This document shows positions 5,453 to 8,334 of a DNA stretch of 8,334 nucleotides, piece by piece. A model generated the notes under the pieces. It had not been told where the DNA came from. It searched no databases and saw nothing but the letters and a program-made list of their open reading frames with translations. Positions within the stretch are counted from its first letter, which is position 1; each line of letters begins with the position of its first letter. The DNA lies in the NCBI GenBank assembly GCA_022600695.1, contig JAHZJY010000283.1:1-8334 (forward strand). Reading direction: 5' to 3'. The position numbers and the translations under genes are program-made. The DNA comes from Actinomycetes bacterium. Lineage in GTDB: Bacteria > Actinomycetota > Actinomycetes > Mycobacteriales > Mycobacteriaceae.

Positions 5453-6207
5453 ATCAAACGATGAGACAGAAGATCCTCATCACCGGCGCGAGTTCCGGTC
5501 TCGGTGCGGGCATGGCCCGTACCTTCGCCGCGATGGGTCGCGATCTGGCGCTGTGCGCCCGGCGGCTGGACCGGTTGGAGGAGTTGAAAGCGGAAATCAA
5601 CCTGCGCCACCCGGATGTCACGGTCGCCGTTGCCGAACTCGACGTCAACGACCACCAACGGGTGCCGGAGGTGTTTACGGCGCTGGCCGGTGAGATCGGG
5701 GGCGTGGATTGTGTCATCGTCAACGCCGGGATCGGCAAGGGTGCCCCGTTGGGGAGCGGCAAGCTGTGGGCGAATAAGGCCACCATCGAGACCAATCTCG
5801 TTGCAGCGTTGGTGCAGATCGAGACTGCGCTGGAGATGTTCACCAAACAGGGCTATGGACATCTGGTGTTGATCTCCAGCGTGCTCGGCAACAAAGGGGT
5901 TGCCGGGGTGAAGGCCGCCTACGCCGCCAGTAAGGCAGGGGTTTCCTCGCTCGGGGAATCGCTGCGAGCCGAATACGCCTCCGGCCCCATCAAGGTGACC
6001 GTTCTGGAGCCCGGATACATCGAGTCGGAGATGACGGCGCAATCGGCCAGCACCATGCTGATGGTCGACAACCAGACGGGCGTGGCAAAGATGGTAGGCG
6101 TTATCGAGAAGGAGCGGGGCCGGGCTATCGTGCCGGGCTGGCCGTGGATTCCGTTGGTGGCCCTGTTCAGGGCGTTACCACCCAGGTTCACCAAACGGTT
6201 CGCATGA
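5449..6207 (+). CDS. Short-chain dehydrogenase/reductase
   Basis: This 252-residue classical SDR is a cytosolic NAD(P)-dependent oxidoreductase. The Rossmann nucleotide site is ITGASSGLGAGMA (11-23), with CARRLDRL (36-43) following; the Arg-Arg pair suggests NADPH preference. DVNDHQ (65-70), NAGIG (92-96) and the catalytic Asn116 (IETNLV) follow. The active site is Ser144 (LISSVLG), Tyr158 and Lys162 (YAASK), with one residue more than usual between Ser and Tyr. EPGYIESEM (187-195) is the usual Pro-Gly substrate-loop motif. ATG 5449 overlaps the glycosylase stop as ATGA, so translation is probably coupled; the frame is open to 5335 but that part is inside the glycosylase gene. The gene order resembles Rv0944-Rv0945. 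Substrate unknown; a C-terminal hydrophobic stretch (about 229-240) may contact a lipid or membrane. Confidence 0.9.
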   Translation: MNQTMRQKILITGASSGLGAGMARTFAAMGRDLALCARRLDRLEELKAEINLRHPDVTVAVAELDVNDHQRVPEVFTALAGEIGGVDCVIVNAGIGKGAPLGSGKLWANKATIETNLVAALVQIETALEMFTKQGYGHLVLISSVLGNKGVAGVKAAYAASKAGVSSLGESLRAEYASGPIKVTVLEPGYIESEMTAQSASTMLMVDNQTGVAKMVGVIEKERGRAIVPGWPWIPLVALFRALPPRFTKRFA

Positions 6208-6267
6208 TGCCGCCCGTCGGCACACACTGGGAGCAGGCGGCGACAGCGCCGGGTGGGATGACGTCGT

Positions 6268-6273
6268 AAGGGG
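6268..6273 (+). promoter_or_regulatory. Shine-Dalgarno of the small secreted protein gene
   Basis: AAGGGG sits seven bases before ATG 6281 and is the strongest ribosome-binding site in the window. It decides the start over the in-frame ATG at 6299. Confidence 0.6.
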
Positions 6274-6280
6274 TACTGCC

Positions 6281-6574
6281 ATGAGGTGTAGCGAAGCAAT
6301 GAGACTGGCGATGATCGCGGTGTTCGGGGCGGGTGTGCTGGCTGCGGCCGGTCCTGCCGCCGCCAACCCATCGGATTGCGTCAACCCGGACGGAACCGCA
6401 TGCGCGGTGGTTGATTCCGACGGCGCGACCGGGTCCATTCCGGGCGGCCCATCCGGTACGGCTGGTCCGGACGTCGTCCAGGGTGCGATCCCGGGCGGTC
6501 CCAGCGGGCAGGTCACTCCGGGTGAGGTCAGCGGCTGTATTCCCGGGATCGGGTGCCTGGACGTGCCCCGCTGA
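6281..6574 (+). CDS. Small secreted protein with 17-residue repeats and four cysteines
   Basis: I do not recognise this 97-residue protein. It has a typical Sec signal peptide: basic start, hydrophobic core MIAVFGAGVLAAAG (11-24) and a cleavage site after PAAA, giving a mature protein of about 69 residues. The mature part begins with a small Cys pair (Cys33, Cys41) in an Asp/Asn/Gly-rich stretch. It then carries a 17-residue repeat: IPGGPSG begins at 53 and 70, and a third partial copy, IPGIG, at 87, each preceded by G plus Ser, Ala or Cys. Cys86 and Cys92 flank the last copy. The four mature cysteines could form two disulfides outside the cytoplasm. It follows the SDR by 73 bases with its own strong Shine-Dalgarno and is convergent with pgi. 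It is probably real given signal peptide, ribosome site and codon use, but the function is unknown. Confidence 0.78.
   Translation: MRCSEAMRLAMIAVFGAGVLAAAGPAAANPSDCVNPDGTACAVVDSDGATGSIPGGPSGTAGPDVVQGAIPGGPSGQVTPGEVSGCIPGIGCLDVPR
6437..6553 (+). repeat. 51-bp tandem repeat, two full copies and one partial, inside the small secreted gene
   Basis: Units begin at 6437, 6488 and 6539, in frame, giving the 17-residue protein repeat. The two full DNA copies share the ATYCCGGGCGG start but diverge at many third positions, so the repeat is kept at protein level and is not a recent slippage product. Confidence 0.7.
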
Positions 6575-6592
6575 CGGTCCCTTCTTCCGCGC

Positions 6593-6648
6593 GAGCAGAC
6601 ACGAACTCGCACCGGAAAGGGTCATTTTGTGCGAGTTTGCGTCTGTTC
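6593..6648. terminator. Long inverted repeat between convergent genes, likely bidirectional terminator
   Basis: Bases 6593-6612 pair with 6629-6648 as a 20-bp stem with one A-C mismatch and two G-U pairs on the plus strand, around a 16-base loop. It starts 18 bases after the secreted-protein stop and ends 9 bases from the pgi stop. There is no T-tract after it on either strand, as is common for mycobacterial hairpin terminators. The stem sequence around GCAGAC and AACTCGCAC resembles hairpin sequences I associate with mycobacterial intergenic regions. Confidence 0.65.
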
Positions 6649-6657
6649 ACGGAGAGG

Positions 6658-8307
6658 CTAACCCGTGCGGCCGCGTTCCTGCCGGTAGCGCCTGACCAGT
6701 TCGTCGGTGGATGAATCGGACTGCCGTGCCGGCGAGGCGTCCTCGGTTATCACCGGCAGCAGTGCCTTGGCCTGTGCCTTCCCTAGTTCCACACCCCACT
6801 GGTCGAATGAGTCGATGCCCCAGATGACGCCCTCGGTGAAGACCTGATGCTCATAGAGTGCGATCAATTGGCCCAGCACCGACGGTGTCAGTCGGTTCGC
6901 CAGGATCGACGTCGTCGGTTTGTTGCCCGGCATCACCTTGTGCGGCACCACGCTCGGAGGTGTCCCTTCGGCGGCGATCTCCTCGGCGGTCTTACCGAAC
7001 GCGAGCACCTGGGTTTGGGCGAAGAAGTTGCTCATCAGCAGGTCGTGCATGGATCCGCTGCCGTCGGCGGTGGGCAGGTCGTCGACTGGCTGGGAAAACC
7101 CGATGAAGTCGGCCGGGACCAACCGGGTGCCCTGGTGTAGCAGTTGGTAGAACGCGTGCTGGCCGTTGGTGCCCGGCTCACCCCAGAAGATCTCGCCGGT
7201 CGGAGTGCTGACCGGGGTGCCGTCTGCGCGGACGGATTTGCCGTTGGACTCCATGGTCAGCTGCTGCAGGTATGCCGCGAACCGGGCCATATCGTTCGAA
7301 TAGGGAAGTACCGCCCTCGTTTCGGCGCCGAAGAAATTGGAGTACCACAACCCGATCAGGCCGAGTAGAACCGGCGCATTGGACTCCAGTGGCGCGGTGG
7401 CGAAATGGGCGTCCACAAGGTGGAATCCGGACAGGAAGTCGGCGAATGCCACCCGGCCGATCACCGCCATGAGCGACAGCCCGATCGCGGAATCCACCGA
7501 GTAGCGGCCCCCAACCCAGTCCCAGAACCCGAACATGTTCGCCGAGTCGATTCCGAACGCCTCAACCAGTTTCTTGTTGGTCGAGACCGCCACGAAATGT
7601 TGGGAAACCGCCTCATCGCCGAGTGTGTCGGTGAGCCAGCGCCGGGCGGCTGTGGCGTTGGTCAGCGTCTCCAGAGTGGTGAAAGTCTTGGAGGCGATGA
7701 TGAAAAGCGTTGTCGCCGGGTCCAGCCCGTCAAGTTTGGCCACCAGGTCGGCGGGATCGACGTTGGAGACGAAGCGCGCCGAGATACCGGCATCGGCGTA
7801 GTGGCGTAGAGCCTGATAAGCCATCGCGGGACCGAGATCGGAGCCGCCGATGCCGATATTGACCACTGTGGTGATCTGCTTCCCGGTTGCCCCGGTCCAC
7901 CGGCCATCGCGCAGCCGGTCGGTGAAGTCGCCCATGGCGTCGAGGACGGCGTGGACGTCGGCCACCGCGTCCTGGCCGTCGACCTCGAGCGCTGCATCCC
8001 GGGGCAGTCGCAGCGCGGTGTGCAGTACCGCGCGGTCCTCGGAGGTGTTGACGTGCTCACCGGCGAGCATCGCGTCACGGCGCTGTTCAAGGTCCGCTGC
8101 GCGGGCCAGCGACACCAGCAGCGTCATGGTCTGTCGGGTCACCCGATGCTTGCTGTAGTCGATGTAGAGATCACCGACGCTCAGCGTCAGGTCGCGACCG
8201 CGATCGGGGTCCTCGGCGAAGAGCTCGCGCAGGGTGGCGGTGGCGATCCGGTCGTGATGGCGGCCCAGCTCCGCCCATTCTGCGCTGGCGGAAATGTCAA
8301 CACTCAT
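6658..8307 (-). CDS. pgi: Glucose-6-phosphate isomerase
   Basis: This complete 549-residue enzyme interconverts glucose 6-phosphate and fructose 6-phosphate in cytosolic glycolysis and gluconeogenesis. Both PGI family signatures are present: [15 protein letters not shown] (262-276) and [14 protein letters not shown] (497-510). The sugar-phosphate site shows [13 protein letters not shown] (148-160) and [11 protein letters not shown] (205-215). Catalytic candidates are Glu353 (MESNGK), His384 (GTNGQHAF) and Lys510, at nearly the same places as in the 549-residue E. coli enzyme. The ATG at 8307 is preceded by a TANNNT box seven bases upstream. The gene is convergent with the secreted-protein gene and ends near a strong hairpin. 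Codon use and length are ordinary; no sign of damage or transfer. Confidence 0.98.
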   Translation of the reverse strand: MSVDISASAEWAELGRHHDRIATATLRELFAEDPDRGRDLTLSVGDLYIDYSKHRVTRQTMTLLVSLARAADLEQRRDAMLAGEHVNTSEDRAVLHTALRLPRDAALEVDGQDAVADVHAVLDAMGDFTDRLRDGRWTGATGKQITTVVNIGIGGSDLGPAMAYQALRHYADAGISARFVSNVDPADLVAKLDGLDPATTLFIIASKTFTTLETLTNATAARRWLTDTLGDEAVSQHFVAVSTNKKLVEAFGIDSANMFGFWDWVGGRYSVDSAIGLSLMAVIGRVAFADFLSGFHLVDAHFATAPLESNAPVLLGLIGLWYSNFFGAETRAVLPYSNDMARFAAYLQQLTMESNGKSVRADGTPVSTPTGEIFWGEPGTNGQHAFYQLLHQGTRLVPADFIGFSQPVDDLPTADGSGSMHDLLMSNFFAQTQVLAFGKTAEEIAAEGTPPSVVPHKVMPGNKPTTSILANRLTPSVLGQLIALYEHQVFTEGVIWGIDSFDQWGVELGKAQAKALLPVITEDASPARQSDSSTDELVRRYRQERGRTG

Positions 8308-8314
8308 TCCCCAG

Positions 8315-8320
8315 ACCCTA
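8315..8320 (-). promoter_or_regulatory. -10 element for pgi (leaderless)
   Basis: TAGGGT on the minus strand ends seven bases before the pgi ATG, the leaderless spacing. A GGGGA abuts the ATG and is too close to serve as a normal ribosome site. The -35 region falls outside the window. Confidence 0.5.
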
Positions 8321-8334
8321 GTGCGACGGGCCCG

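Noticed and set aside
6238..6251. Small hairpin CGGCG-ACAG-CGCCG after the SDR as a terminator.
   Set aside because: A five-base stem without a T-tract is expected by chance in GC-rich DNA.
7144..7160. Half-match to the KstR site (AGAACGCGT) within pgi.
   Set aside because: Only one arm is present and it lies deep inside a coding region.

Overview
The window looks like chromosomal DNA from a mycobacterium, most likely a fast-growing Mycolicibacterium-type species. The evidence is uniformly high GC, an F420-dependent LLM-class oxidoreductase, a near-perfect KstR sterol-regulon operator, actinobacterial TANNNT -10 boxes placed for leaderless transcripts, and the order fpg/nei-like glycosylase - SDR - convergent pgi. 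From memory, that order matches the Rv0944-Rv0945-Rv0946c region of Mycobacterium tuberculosis. No phage, IS element, CRISPR array or RNA gene is visible. Coding density is very high and there is no gene-free stretch above 300 bases.

Left block, minus strand (1-2209). Transcription runs right to left through a DUF2231 four-helix membrane protein (2209-1733), an LLM-class F420-dependent oxidoreductase (1700-831) and a propionyl-CoA synthetase-like acyl-CoA ligase (from 803, running off the left edge). A 14-bp palindrome, TAGAACGCGTTCTA, lies just upstream of the oxidoreductase. It fits the KstR consensus TnnAACnnGTTnnA at every fixed position and touches a -10 box placed for a leaderless transcript. 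I infer that the oxidoreductase and ligase form a KstR-repressed pair linked to sterol or propionyl-CoA metabolism.

Central block, plus strand (2251-6574). A divergent, tightly packed series encodes an MFS transporter, CobF (precorrin-6A synthase), a small phage-holin-4_2-type membrane protein, a full-length Fpg/Nei-family DNA glycosylase with an atypical lesion-recognition apparatus, a short-chain dehydrogenase overlapping it by 4 bases, and a small secreted cysteine-containing protein built on a 17-residue repeat. cobF sits apart from any other corrin gene in the window.

Right block (6575-8334). A strong 20-bp inverted repeat separates the small secreted gene from convergent glucose-6-phosphate isomerase (pgi, minus strand), which is complete and has its own leaderless-type promoter at the right edge.

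The most notable observations are the KstR operator and the unusual gene pair it appears to control, the intact cobF island at a site where M. tuberculosis lacks cobF, the repeat-built secreted protein, and the recurrence of the same -10-to-start geometry at five genes. I did not find a clearly new multi-gene system; most of the window is housekeeping or lineage-typical mycobacterial content.
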